Source: Pelosinus propionicus DSM 13327 (lineage in GTDB: Bacteria; Bacillota; Negativicutes; DSM-13327). Taken from it: DNA of 43,738 nucleotides. Positions 26,395 through 34,895 of this stretch are shown here, one piece after another. The position numbers and the translations under genes were made by a program. The stretch spans positions 1 through 43,738 of the forward strand of contig NZ_FOTS01000043.1 in assembly GCF_900114615.1 (NCBI RefSeq), in the 5' to 3' direction. The notes under the pieces were generated by a model that saw only the letters and a list, made by a program, of their open reading frames with translations, was not told where the DNA came from and searched no databases. The first letter of the stretch is position 1; each line of letters begins with the position of its first letter.

Positions 26395-27591
26395 ATGGCT
26401 ATAAAAGTGAACCAAGAAGAATGTATTGCCTGTGGTGCTTGTTTATCTGTATGTCCCTTTGGTGCCATTGTAATGCAGGACGAAAAAGCATACATAACGG
26501 AGGCGTGCACTGCTTGCGGTGCTTGTGTTGATACTTGTCCAGTAGAGGCAATTCTTCGTGAAAAAGAAGATAAAGTTGTAGCTATGGATAAACACCAATA
26601 CAAAGATGTATGGGTATATCTGGAGGTAGGTGAAGGAAAACTGCGCAATGTTGGTCTGGAGCTGCTAGGTGAAGGGCGTAAATTGGCAGATGGTATGGGG
26701 CAAAGTTTAGCGAGCGTTCTGATTGGACATAACGTGGAAAGATTGGCTCAGGACGCTTTTGCAGCAGGTTCTGATAAAGTGTATTTGGTAGATGCTGCTG
26801 AATTAGCCCAATATAATACGGATAGTTACACGGCGACATTATTTGATTTAATCAGCAATTATAAACCATCTGTTATTCTTATGGGTGCGACGAACGATGG
26901 ACGAGATTTTGGGGCACGTGTTGCATGCCGCGTGGGAACCGGATTAACAGCTGATTGTACTGGTCTTGGTATTGACGAGGCAACCGGATTTGTTTCTTGG
27001 ACTAGACCCGCATTTGGCGGTAATATCATGGCGACAATTATCTGTCCGGAACATCGGCCTCAAATGGGCACTGTTCGGCCATCTGTATTTAAGAAGCCTG
27101 CGTTAGATTATACTAAGAAAGGCGAACTGATTCGTGTTGTTAGTAAAATAAAGCAAGAAGATATGCGGACGAAGCTGATCGACATGATTCACGTTTGTAC
27201 CGTATCCTGCAATTTGGAGGAAGCTGAGATTATCGTATCTGGCGGGCGGGGAATGTGCAAACCTGAAAATTTTTCACTTGTGGAAGAGTTGGCTAATGTT
27301 CTTGGTGCCTCTGTTGGTGCATCCCGTGCTGCAGTAGACGCAGGATGGAAGCCGGCATTGCATCAAGTGGGACAGACGGGGAAAACTGTAGGACCCAAAA
27401 TCTATTTTGCCTGTGGTATTTCAGGGGCAATTCAGCATTTGGCAGGCATGTCGTCATCTGATATTGTCATTGCAATTAATAAAGATCCCGATGCACCAAT
27501 TTTCAAAATGGCTGACTATGGTATTGTCGGTGATGTATTAGAAGTATTGCCAATCTTAACAGAGGAATTTAAAAAAATAAAGAGTGCTTGA
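26395..27591 (+). CDS. etfA: Electron transfer flavoprotein alpha subunit with ferredoxin domain, second copy
   Basis: A 398-residue protein with the same architecture as 5230-6429. The N-terminal 2[4Fe-4S] ferredoxin domain has CIACGACLSVCPFGA and CTACGACVDTCPVEA. The EtfA domain has the usual C-terminal FAD segment (GQTGKTVGPKIYFACGISGAIQHLAG). It pairs with the EtfB encoded immediately upstream and should move electrons between the second acyl-CoA dehydrogenase, NAD(H) and an iron-sulfur partner. Confidence 0.92.
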   Translation: MAIKVNQEECIACGACLSVCPFGAIVMQDEKAYITEACTACGACVDTCPVEAILREKEDKVVAMDKHQYKDVWVYLEVGEGKLRNVGLELLGEGRKLADGMGQSLASVLIGHNVERLAQDAFAAGSDKVYLVDAAELAQYNTDSYTATLFDLISNYKPSVILMGATNDGRDFGARVACRVGTGLTADCTGLGIDEATGFVSWTRPAFGGNIMATIICPEHRPQMGTVRPSVFKKPALDYTKKGELIRVVSKIKQEDMRTKLIDMIHVCTVSCNLEEAEIIVSGGRGMCKPENFSLVEELANVLGASVGASRAAVDAGWKPALHQVGQTGKTVGPKIYFACGISGAIQHLAGMSSSDIVIAINKDPDAPIFKMADYGIVGDVLEVLPILTEEFKKIKSA

Positions 27592-27634
27592 TCTGAGTGC
27601 AATATTCCTAAAAAATTAAGGAGAGGTGTTCGTT

Positions 27635-28423
27635 ATGGGAGATTATACAAATTTATTAGTAGAGATTGATAGTGATGGTATTGGTACAGTTACCATTAAT
27701 CGTCCAAAGGCTTTAAATGCGTTAAATGCTGCAACGGTGCATGAATTGGATCAAATGTTTGATCAACTGGCTGCAAATGATGCTGTTAAAGTGGTTATCG
27801 TTACTGGCAGTGGTGAAAAGTCTTTTGTTGCTGGCGCAGATATACTTGAAATGAGAGATAAGACAGCAGTAGAAGGGCGGCAATGGGGGCAATTAGCACA
27901 AGGCGTATTTAATAAAATTGAGAATTTTTCCAAACCTGTTATTGCAGCAGTAAATGGCTATGCATTAGGTGGGGGATGTGAACTTGCCATGGCTTGCGAT
28001 ATTCGCATTGCTTCGGAAAAGGCAAAGTTTGGTCAGCCAGAAGTGTCTTTAGGTATACCACCAGGATTCGGCGGAACCCAACGGTTACCGCGTTTGGTGG
28101 GCAAAGGTAGAGCAAAAGAATTATTGTTTACTGGTGATATGATTGATGCTGCGGAGGCATATCGAATTGGTCTGGCAAATCAGGTGGCAGCTCCCGATGA
28201 ACTAATTGGTAAAGCGAAAGCAATGGCTCAGAAAATAATAGCAAGAGCACCAATTGCCGTACAAGTTTGTAAAACAGCAGTCAATAGAGGTCTGGATGTT
28301 GATCTGACGTCAGGAATTGCCTACGAAGCAGAAGTTTTTGGTCTGTGCTTTGCAACACAGGATCAAAAAGAGGGTATGACTGCCTTTATTGAAAAACGCA
28401 AAGCAAACTTTACTGGTAAGTAA
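27635..28423 (+). CDS. Enoyl-CoA hydratase (crotonase), second copy
   Basis: A 262-residue crotonase closely similar to 7640-8425. The catalytic glutamates are E116 (GGGCELAMACDIRIAS) and E136 (GQPEVSLG). ATG 27635 follows AAGGAGAGG. It is the last gene of the second module, which lacks its own hydroxyacyl-CoA dehydrogenase and thiolase and would depend on those of the first operon or elsewhere. A terminator follows. Confidence 0.9.
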   Translation: MGDYTNLLVEIDSDGIGTVTINRPKALNALNAATVHELDQMFDQLAANDAVKVVIVTGSGEKSFVAGADILEMRDKTAVEGRQWGQLAQGVFNKIENFSKPVIAAVNGYALGGGCELAMACDIRIASEKAKFGQPEVSLGIPPGFGGTQRLPRLVGKGRAKELLFTGDMIDAAEAYRIGLANQVAAPDELIGKAKAMAQKIIARAPIAVQVCKTAVNRGLDVDLTSGIAYEAEVFGLCFATQDQKEGMTAFIEKRKANFTGK

Positions 28424-28449
28424 AATACTGGAGTAATGGATGTAATAAA

Positions 28450-28490
28450 ATAAGGTGATAGAGGCATTTCGCTTCTATCACCTTATCTTT
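28450..28490. terminator. Terminator after the second acyl-CoA module
   Basis: ATAAGGTGATAGA (28450-28462) pairs with TCTATCACCTTAT (28474-28486), followed by CTTTA on the plus strand. It lies between convergent crt and marR and probably serves both. Confidence 0.7.
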
Positions 28491-28498
28491 ACATTGTT

Positions 28499-28972
28499 TT
28501 AGCCGCTGAAATTAATTAGTATGCGTTGTAAAATGCTGCGAAACATAATGATTTCTGCTTCACTAGAACCTTCTAACATTTTATTTTCAATCTGTTCCAT
28601 TACCTGCAATATTGTTGATTTATGGTTTTTGGCTTTCTCTGTTAGGATTATTTGATACGAGCGCCGATCCTTGGGAGTATCAATGCGCATCACAAAACCT
28701 GCCTTTTCCAAACGATCAATCAGACCAGTAAGAGTTGAATTATCTAACAAGACACTCTTACTAAGTTCTGATATGGAGATATTATCCTTTGCGAATAAGG
28801 AATAGAGAACGACTAATTGACCAGGGGAGAGCTCTAAACCTGATTGATCTAACATTTTCTTTGTATAAGAAAAATGCTTTTGTTCTGACTTGGCTAAAAG
28901 AATACACATACTATCAAGGATTTGGAGCAATATTGTATTCACCTCTGAATCATTGTTATAATTGGTATGCAA
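28499..28972 (-). CDS. MarR family transcriptional regulator
   Basis: A 157-residue winged-helix MarR protein. The recognition region is ISISELSKSVLLDNSTLTGLIDRLEKAGFV, followed by the wing TPKDRRSYQIILTEKA. The start seems to be TTG 28972: an in-frame TAA lies two codons upstream and no ATG fits. Upstream on this strand are TTGACA and TATAAT, spaced about 19 bases, which would give a leader of only about 10 bases without a clear ribosome site. It is convergent with the second acyl-CoA module. Regulation of that module is possible but not shown. Confidence 0.85.
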   Translation of the reverse strand: MHTNYNNDSEVNTILLQILDSMCILLAKSEQKHFSYTKKMLDQSGLELSPGQLVVLYSLFAKDNISISELSKSVLLDNSTLTGLIDRLEKAGFVMRIDTPKDRRSYQIILTEKAKNHKSTILQVMEQIENKMLEGSSEAEIIMFRSILQRILINFSG

Positions 28973-29071
28973 ATTTTATGTATATCAATTATACTATATG
29001 GTTTTTTAGTATTGTCAATAAAGAAGAGTGCAGTTTAGGTAAGTTAACCAAGAATTAATTTACTATAGGGC

Positions 29072-29113
29072 AAAGGAACTAGACCATATCTGAAAAGATG
29101 GTCTAGTTCCTTT
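29072..29113. terminator. Strong hairpin downstream of the response regulator
   Basis: AAAGGAACTAGACCAT (29072-29087) and ATGGTCTAGTTCCTTT (29098-29113) are perfect arms of 16 bp, extended inwards by TCT/AGA after one unpaired base. T-tracts outside are short. It probably ends the minus-strand response regulator transcript. Confidence 0.65.
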
Positions 29114-29144
29114 GATTTTGTGAAGTAGAATTTGCTGTAAAAGA

Positions 29145-29816
29145 TCATATACAAGTATCTTCCTGCAGAAAATATCCGACTCCTCTTACCGTTTTAATAT
29201 TAGATGAGTTCAATTTTTTACGCAGATAGTGAATATAAAGGTCGATATTGGCAATATTGGTTTCAGAATTGTAACTCCAAACCTTTTCCATAATTCGTTC
29301 CTTGGTAATAACTTGACCGAAATTGCGCATTAACATTTCCAGAAGTAATGATTCCTTCATGGTGAGATGGATGGCTTGGTTGCCTTTTATTACTTTGCCT
29401 TTTAACGGATGAAGAGTAAGACCTGCAGCACAAATATTATCTCCGACAAAATCCTTATTTTTTCTTCGGCTCAAGGCGCGCAGCCTAGCCAGCAATTCTC
29501 CTGTAAAAAATGGTTTTGCCAGTGAATCGTCAGCACCAGCATCTAATGCTTCAATTCGATATTTGGGCATATTTTTTTCAATAAGAAAAAGAACAGGAGT
29601 ATTAATTTTTAGACTGCGAATTTTCTTTAAAAAGGAGATGCTGTTACTGCATGGCAAAGAGCGGTACAGGAGGATAATATCATGGACTTGTGTTGTGGCC
29701 ATTTCCACCCCTGTTTCTTCATCTCCTGCAGTATCAACTGCATAACCATGCTTTTTTAAGAGTTGGGACATCGTTCCATTGCTTCTCGATTCGTCTTCCA
29801 TTAGTAAAATTTTCAT
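29145..29816 (-). CDS. OmpR/PhoB-type response regulator with Tyr in place of the phospho-acceptor Asp
   Basis: A 223-residue protein with an N-terminal receiver domain and a C-terminal winged helix (about 125-220, ending LYIHYLRKKLNSSNIKTVRGVGYFL). The acidic pair E7-D8 (MEDES) and the conserved Lys of SLAKPF are present. The acceptor position reads DIILLYRSLP, with Y51 where Asp is expected. TAC differs from GAC by one base. No histidine kinase gene is adjacent. GAGGGT precedes ATG 29816. It is divergent from a Spy/CpxP-like gene, as cpxR is from cpxP in enterobacteria, so it may control that gene by a phosphorylation-independent route. Confidence 0.88.
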   Translation of the reverse strand: MKILLMEDESRSNGTMSQLLKKHGYAVDTAGDEETGVEMATTQVHDIILLYRSLPCSNSISFLKKIRSLKINTPVLFLIEKNMPKYRIEALDAGADDSLAKPFFTGELLARLRALSRRKNKDFVGDNICAAGLTLHPLKGKVIKGNQAIHLTMKESLLLEMLMRNFGQVITKERIMEKVWSYNSETNIANIDLYIHYLRKKLNSSNIKTVRGVGYFLQEDTCI

Positions 29817-30140
29817 TGCTTACCCTCTTATGGTAACTTCCTTGTCTAAATTAGCCTTCCTTGGATTATTTTTCTATTTTAAAAAAAGAATGTTTGAATT
29901 AGATTTGATATTTTCATAAAAAATACAATTATTCGACATGAAATGGATAATTATTTCTTTACTAGCGATTAAATTGTAAAAAAAAACAAATTTTGATAAA
30001 TATATTCATTTTCAATGAAAAAAAAAAGATAGATGCGATAAGATCAATAATATTAATACGTCTAAAATTGTCGTATATTCTTAAGAAGACGATGAAGACA
30101 TCATATAACAAGAAGAAAATGGATGAAGGAGTGCAGGACG
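29817..30140. other. Gene-free divergent intergenic region, very AT-rich
   Basis: This 324-base gap separates the response regulator from the Spy-like gene. It contains several A-tracts and a short dyad TTCATTTTCAATGAA near 30006-30020. I see no ORF, riboswitch or clear -35/-10 pair. The binding site of the response regulator may lie here. Confidence 0.4.
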
Positions 30141-30764
30141 TTGCATATAGCTAAGACATTTATATGTTGTATTGTGTTTTTTGAAATTATATTAGGCTTC
30201 GGGATTTGTTCCGCGCAAATTGGTGTATCGAATATGTATCAGGAATCACTATGGATAAACCTGAATCTTTCCAAAGAACAAAGAGATCAAATTGATGGAA
30301 TTATTCTAGATGCAGACAAGCAGATGAGAGCGCTGCGAGGGAAACAAAAAATGGTTGATGATCTGTATAATTTCGATGATTTATACAACTATGCGGATTC
30401 CTTAAGCCAAATGAAAGAGATTCGAATGGATGCAGGCAGTAAAATTACACAAGTGCTCCCTTTAAAAGATCGAGAAATCTTTGAAAGCCAAATGGAGGAA
30501 AGTCAGCAGCTTACAGAACGATACACGATGATGATGCTACAATTAGATCTTACGGAAAAGCAGCAAACGGATATTGTTAAGTCATTGATAAAATCACAGC
30601 AGCGAGTTTGGTCTGTTGTTTCGGATACTTCTCTTTCCTGGGAACAAAGGAGGCAGAAATTGAAAACTGTAAATGCAATAAATCTAATCACTGGCAAGTT
30701 AACAACGACTCAGCGGACAGAGTGGAAGAAATGGAATCAATCACTTAATTTAATGAATTTATAA
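30141..30764 (+). CDS. Spy/CpxP-like periplasmic protein
   Basis: About 207 residues. The N-terminus (MHIAKTFICCIVFFEIILGFGICSAQ) is a signal peptide with a likely cut after CSA. The mature part is helical, with two copies of an LTxxQ-like motif (LNLSKEQRDQI and LDLTEKQQTDI) typical of Spy/CpxP envelope chaperones or stress sensors. A third weaker version is KLTTTQRTEW. TTG 30141 is favoured because AAGGAG lies 10 bases upstream; ATG 30123 is in frame but has no ribosome site. A periplasmic protein fits a diderm Firmicute. It is divergent from the Tyr51 response regulator. Confidence 0.65.
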   Translation: MHIAKTFICCIVFFEIILGFGICSAQIGVSNMYQESLWINLNLSKEQRDQIDGIILDADKQMRALRGKQKMVDDLYNFDDLYNYADSLSQMKEIRMDAGSKITQVLPLKDREIFESQMEESQQLTERYTMMMLQLDLTEKQQTDIVKSLIKSQQRVWSVVSDTSLSWEQRRQKLKTVNAINLITGKLTTTQRTEWKKWNQSLNLMNL

Positions 30765-30825
30765 AATAGTATAGTGGTCTAGAATTTTCATTAATCCATT
30801 ATCTTGATAAGGCGGTGCATTGAGT

Positions 30826-31650
30826 GTGATACAAAATCAAGCTAAGATACTGGTTTTAAATAAGATACATGAAACAGCAGTGATTTCTCCAAATGCTAAA
30901 CTTGGCAAGGACGTTGAGATTGGACCGTGTGCAATCATTGGAAACAATGTCAGCATAGGAGACGGTACTAAGATAGGGGCAAATGCTGTAATTGATGGCT
31001 GGACAAACATTGGCAGAAATTGCAGAATTCATGCCGGCGCATCGATTGGATCAGATCCACAGGATAAAAAGTTCATTGGTGAAAAAGGTTACGTAAGGAT
31101 TGGAGATCATACCCATATTAGAGAGTTTGTAACCATTAACAGAGGAATCGGCAAGGGGAGAAAAACACAAATCGGTTCTAATTGTCTGTTATTAGCATAT
31201 AGTCACGTAGCTCATAATTGTATGATTGGTAATCATGTTGTAATGTCCAATGCTGTTAATCTAGCCGGTCATGTAATGGTAGAAGATCGAGTTACGATTG
31301 GAGGGTTTGCTAGAATCCATCGGTTCGTAAAAATCGGGCGAAATGCTATGATTGGTGGTTTTTCTAAAGTGGTACAAGATGTACCTCCTTATATTATGGT
31401 GGATGGAAATGTTGCCAAGATAGCAGGTCTTAATAAAATTGGAATGCTTCGTGCTGGAATCGAGGAGGCTACGCGTAAAGTGATGAAGCGTGCTTATAAA
31501 CTGCTATATTATTCGGGATTGGATACGGGGCAAGCATTAGAGGCAATGGAGCAAGATCTGCCTAAGTCGGAAGAACTGGAGTCCTTTACAGCCTTTTTAC
31601 GCAATTCAAAAAGTGGGATTTGTCAGAGGGTGTCTAAGCAAAAGCGTTAA
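30826..31650 (+). CDS. lpxA: LpxA-like acyl-ACP--UDP-N-acetylglucosamine O-acyltransferase
   Basis: About 274 residues with the left-handed beta-helix hexapeptide repeats of LpxA and its C-terminal helical tail. The catalytic histidine is expected at H130 in LAYSHVAHNCMIGNHV. The segments NAVNLAGHV, GGFARIHRFVKIG and VQDVPPYIMVDGN match LpxA rather than LpxD or other hexapeptide enzymes. GTG 30826 is preferred, with AAGGCGGTG at good spacing; TTG 30820 is an alternative. It would carry out the first step of lipid A synthesis. No other lpx or fabZ gene is next to it, so it may be an additional copy. Confidence 0.85.
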   Translation: MIQNQAKILVLNKIHETAVISPNAKLGKDVEIGPCAIIGNNVSIGDGTKIGANAVIDGWTNIGRNCRIHAGASIGSDPQDKKFIGEKGYVRIGDHTHIREFVTINRGIGKGRKTQIGSNCLLLAYSHVAHNCMIGNHVVMSNAVNLAGHVMVEDRVTIGGFARIHRFVKIGRNAMIGGFSKVVQDVPPYIMVDGNVAKIAGLNKIGMLRAGIEEATRKVMKRAYKLLYYSGLDTGQALEAMEQDLPKSEELESFTAFLRNSKSGICQRVSKQKR

Positions 31651-31746
31651 AAAGTTGGATGTGCAAAGCATTATCAATAATTCGATGTATAAGGGATTAT
31701 TCCTCTACATAAGCTGTACTTTTTCATATTTATGATGAATTCAATA

Positions 31747-31784
31747 TAAAAGCAGATCGACTCTAGAAGGAATCGATCTGCTTT
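31747..31784. terminator. Bidirectional terminator between lpxA and the nitroreductase gene
   Basis: AAAAGCAGATCGA (31747-31759) and TCGATCTGCTTTT (31772-31784) are perfect inverted repeats ending in a T-run, with the reverse on the other strand. Confidence 0.8.
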
Positions 31785-31788
31785 TATA

Positions 31789-32388
31789 TTATTTGTAGAC
31801 TTTAATGCGTTCATCTAAAGGTTTAAATTCTTTCTCACCAGGTGCTGAAGTTGGTTTTCCAAAAGGAAGCTGCGCAATCAATTTCCATGTTGTTGGAACA
31901 TTCCACGTTTGGATAACTTGCTCTTCGATCAGACCACCATAATGCTGCAGGGAAGCACCGAGTCCTTCTGCTTCTAATCCAGTCCATACAACCAATTGTG
32001 CCATACCGGAAGCATGATGTGACCAGATCGGAAAGTTGTCCTTATAAAGAGCAAATTGGGTTTGGAGATCTTTAATCACGGTTTCATCTTCAAAAAATAA
32101 CACAGTACCATATCCACTTTTAAAAGAATTTATCTTTTCTTCTGTAGGAGCAAAAGCATTTTCCGGAACAATCTTCCTCAGTGCTTCTTTGGTAATATCC
32201 CACAAAGTATCGTGCTGCTTTCCTAATAATAGGAGTATTCTAGTACTTTGTGAATTAAATGCAGATGGAGTATGCTTTACAGCAGCTTCAATGATTTCTT
32301 GTATCTTTTCATGAGATACAATTTCTTCTTTACTAATACTATAAATCGAACGTCTAGCTTTTAAAGCGGCATAAAAATCTTTGGACAT
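31789..32388 (-). CDS. Nitroreductase family protein (Frm2/HBN1-like)
   Basis: A 199-residue FMN-dependent nitroreductase-fold protein. The N-terminal ARRSIYSIS segment and SAFNSQSTRILLLLG are FMN-binding regions, and LEAEGLGASLQHYGGLIE is the second. The form of these segments resembles the short yeast Frm2/Hbn1 subgroup and its bacterial relatives. GAGGTG lies upstream of ATG 32388; GTG 32397 is in frame. It may reduce nitro compounds or quinones; the natural substrate is unknown. It is monocistronic, opposite lpxA. Confidence 0.87.
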   Translation of the reverse strand: MSKDFYAALKARRSIYSISKEEIVSHEKIQEIIEAAVKHTPSAFNSQSTRILLLLGKQHDTLWDITKEALRKIVPENAFAPTEEKINSFKSGYGTVLFFEDETVIKDLQTQFALYKDNFPIWSHHASGMAQLVVWTGLEAEGLGASLQHYGGLIEEQVIQTWNVPTTWKLIAQLPFGKPTSAPGEKEFKPLDERIKVYK

Positions 32389-32546
32389 AATTGACACCTC
32401 ATTTTTACATTTTTGATTTCTTATATTTCTAAGCAGATTTTGAAGACCTGCCTAAAATAATTAATTACTGCTTCTTATAATATTAGTCAAATTTTTTTAA
32501 AAAAGGATACGGCTTATGTGTGATTTTTTTAAAAAATTTATAATAG

Positions 32547-33296
32547 TTATTGATTCGATAGTAATGTTAAGATCTTAGCTTGATTTAATATCTCATGTGT
32601 TATGAATTGGCCATTTAAAAAAGCACTATAAGTGGTTACTGGACAACTATGATTTTGAGCTTCTTCTTTTGTGGTAAGTTGATGAACTCGTATGGGAAGA
32701 CAAGAGTCCTGAGAAAGTAAAAGAGCTTCTTGAGCGTAATTTATAGAAAAAGGACATTGGGCAGTGTAATAGATGTCTAAACCAGGCCCAAAGCCAACAC
32801 GTAGGGTTTTTGCATTATCATGGAAATGAGGCATAGGAGATGTCGGACAAAACCGTTTTACCAGCAGCTCAAAATAGGGAGGAGCTGTATCACATACTTC
32901 GAAGCCTTGTTTTATTAAAAATTTTTTATCGGAAAGGTAGGGCTTTTTCTTACTGCTAGAGATGATAACAATGCCATGCAAGTCCTTCGCATCTTTTTCG
33001 CATTCTTCCAAGAGTTTTTTCCCCCAGCCTTCTCCCTTATATCTGCCAGCCACCCAATGACAATTAATGATCATATAGCCAGGAGCATGGATCGGAACCC
33101 AAGCTTTTTCAGCGGGAAGATACTCAATAAACACTTTACCTCTCTGATCGAGACGTTTAAACATTAAACCTTCCAAGAGCCGATTACTTAGCCATTCCTT
33201 TTTGAGACGTACACCAGATTCTGATTTTTGATCAGATAAGCAGCAGCATATATGTTCCTTATGAATGGTGTCATTTGTTATACTTATAATCTTCAC
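32547..33296 (-). CDS. GNAT acetyltransferase with C-terminal YoaP-like domain
   Basis: A 249-residue two-domain protein. The N-terminal half is a GNAT fold with the acetyl-CoA loop VAGRYKGEGWGKKLLEECE, an R/Q-x-x-G-x-G/A-type motif. The C-terminal part (about 165-245, GLDIYYTAQCPFSINYA and CPVTTYSAFLNGQFITHEIL) matches the YoaP-like domain found after GNAT domains in Bacillus YoaP. The start is GTG 33296 with GGAGTG just upstream. Substrate unknown. It is on its own between the nitroreductase and membrane-protein genes. Confidence 0.8.
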   Translation of the reverse strand: MKIISITNDTIHKEHICCCLSDQKSESGVRLKKEWLSNRLLEGLMFKRLDQRGKVFIEYLPAEKAWVPIHAPGYMIINCHWVAGRYKGEGWGKKLLEECEKDAKDLHGIVIISSSKKKPYLSDKKFLIKQGFEVCDTAPPYFELLVKRFCPTSPMPHFHDNAKTLRVGFGPGLDIYYTAQCPFSINYAQEALLLSQDSCLPIRVHQLTTKEEAQNHSCPVTTYSAFLNGQFITHEILNQAKILTLLSNQ

Positions 33297-33384
33297 AATA
33301 GCACTCCAATTTATAATCCTTATTTATACATTTACCATTGTACTTAAAAAATCCTTTTTCATATTAGAAAAGGAAAAAAGTAGC

Positions 33385-33915
33385 TTACTTCATCTCAGCG
33401 GTATGGAAATCAAATAAATATAATATAATTGCTGCTAAAAAGAATGTAATAGACCAGGCCAAGAAAGGTTTAGAATGATGAAGTTTTACAATAGAAAAAA
33501 TAGCAAAATCGAAAAGGGTGGATATACGCCATGACCAGCCATTTTGATAGGAGATTCCTCCTAATGTATAATCGATCAATTCAATGGTACTAAAAATCAA
33601 AATCCATAAAGCAAAGTAGGCATATTGAAACAGTTTCCCAGATGAAGGAAAACGGGATAAGAAAATGAATACTGTAGCTGGTAAAGCAATATATGAGTTA
33701 ATTAGTTCAACGACAGTAGATGTTTTAATAAAATAATCCGGACCAAACCCCCACAAAACATGATGATAGGTTAATAAACAGGAACTTAAATTGACAACCA
33801 TGACAAAAAGCATGGTCGGATAATAGTTTTGGAGATTTTTCCAATCTCCAAAGCGATAAACGCTGATGATAAAAGCACATACTAATAAAAACCGAAAAAT
33901 AAATAACTCTATCAT
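33385..33915 (-). CDS. CBO0543-like membrane protein
   Basis: A 176-residue membrane protein with about five hydrophobic segments. The pattern of YRFGDWKNLQNYYPTMLFVMVVNLSSCLLT near the N-terminus resembles the CBO0543 family of Firmicutes. ATG 33915 has GGTGG upstream. Function unknown. A related protein is encoded divergently at 34126. Confidence 0.65.
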   Translation of the reverse strand: MIELFIFRFLLVCAFIISVYRFGDWKNLQNYYPTMLFVMVVNLSSCLLTYHHVLWGFGPDYFIKTSTVVELINSYIALPATVFIFLSRFPSSGKLFQYAYFALWILIFSTIELIDYTLGGISYQNGWSWRISTLFDFAIFSIVKLHHSKPFLAWSITFFLAAIILYLFDFHTAEMK

Positions 33916-34125
33916 TTAGCATCCACCTTATTATAGTACTTATATACTAGTGTATGTAACTCATACATGTACTAATCCTTATGTATTGAGAAAATAATAT
34001 TGGTTTATCCTACGAACCCGTGAGGCTTTTGAATCATGAATTACAGAGGGAGGAAGGATAAATTAAAGTAAATCGTATAAAATAATAATCTTAAAACTCT
34101 ATTAACGGTGGGGGATACAAAAATA

Positions 34126-34608
34126 ATGCTGAGTGTAGAGACAATTATTACCATAGTAGCGGCAGTAATTACGTTGATGTTATTGATCTATGTCGTTGAT
34201 TGGCGATATTTTCGGGATTGGATAGTTGTTTTTCTCTTTAAATCCGTTATTGACTTTGCCTGGGGGAGTCCGGTTGTAAACTTAAAGCTATTGGACTATC
34301 CTGTTCGGCTGCTGCCACATTACTATAATACAAGTATCTTGTTTGAATTATGGGTATTTCCTACTGCATGCGTTTTATATAATCAAGTTACAAGAAAACG
34401 GGGATTATGGCCAATCATTTATTATGCAGGAATATTTAGTGCAGTGATTACCGCTATCGAATATCCTCTTGAAGTATATACGGATCTGATTGAGTATTTA
34501 AATTGGAGCTGGTTTACTAGTTTTTATACGATGTTGACTACATTTCTATGCTCAAGAGCATTTATTGCTTTTTTTCGCTGGGGCTGTAATTATTTTGAAG
34601 GCAAATAA
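34126..34608 (+). CDS. CBO0543-like membrane protein, divergent partner
   Basis: A 160-residue membrane protein with about five hydrophobic segments. VVDWRYFRDWIVVFLFKSVIDFAWG corresponds in position to the DWKNLQNYYPTMLF segment of the 33385 protein. LNWSWFTSFYTMLTTF corresponds to YQNGWSWRISTLFDF there. ATG 34126 follows GGTGGGGG; GTG 34108 is in frame. Function unknown. The 210 bases between the two genes contain AT-rich short dyads (for example GTATGTAACTCATAC) but no clear promoter. Confidence 0.65.
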   Translation: MLSVETIITIVAAVITLMLLIYVVDWRYFRDWIVVFLFKSVIDFAWGSPVVNLKLLDYPVRLLPHYYNTSILFELWVFPTACVLYNQVTRKRGLWPIIYYAGIFSAVITAIEYPLEVYTDLIEYLNWSWFTSFYTMLTTFLCSRAFIAFFRWGCNYFEGK

Positions 34609-34895
34609 CATTTCCCATGTATAGCAAAACAAGATAAAAAGCTTATGATAACAAGTCTGCAGTGTTTGGCCTTTTAGCGGTAGACAGTAGTATTGATAAG
34701 TGATAAACTACTGTACTATAGGTAGTAATAAAATTGTAAAAGTTTCTATACGTACCCATAGTAAAATTTAAATTAATTTGATCAATGACGATCACCTAAC
34801 AGCGCAATGGAGGCTAAAGTACGGGGATTTTGCCGGCTTTAACCTTTTTCTTTATAAGAAGAAAGGAGTTTAACAGAATACGAGGAGGATGGGAT

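Noticed and set aside
34618-34895. Possible SAM or other riboswitch before the Cys/Met PLP gene
   Set aside because: None of the conserved SAM-riboswitch cores or a T-box sequence is present; only a weak hairpin near 34818-34842 was found.
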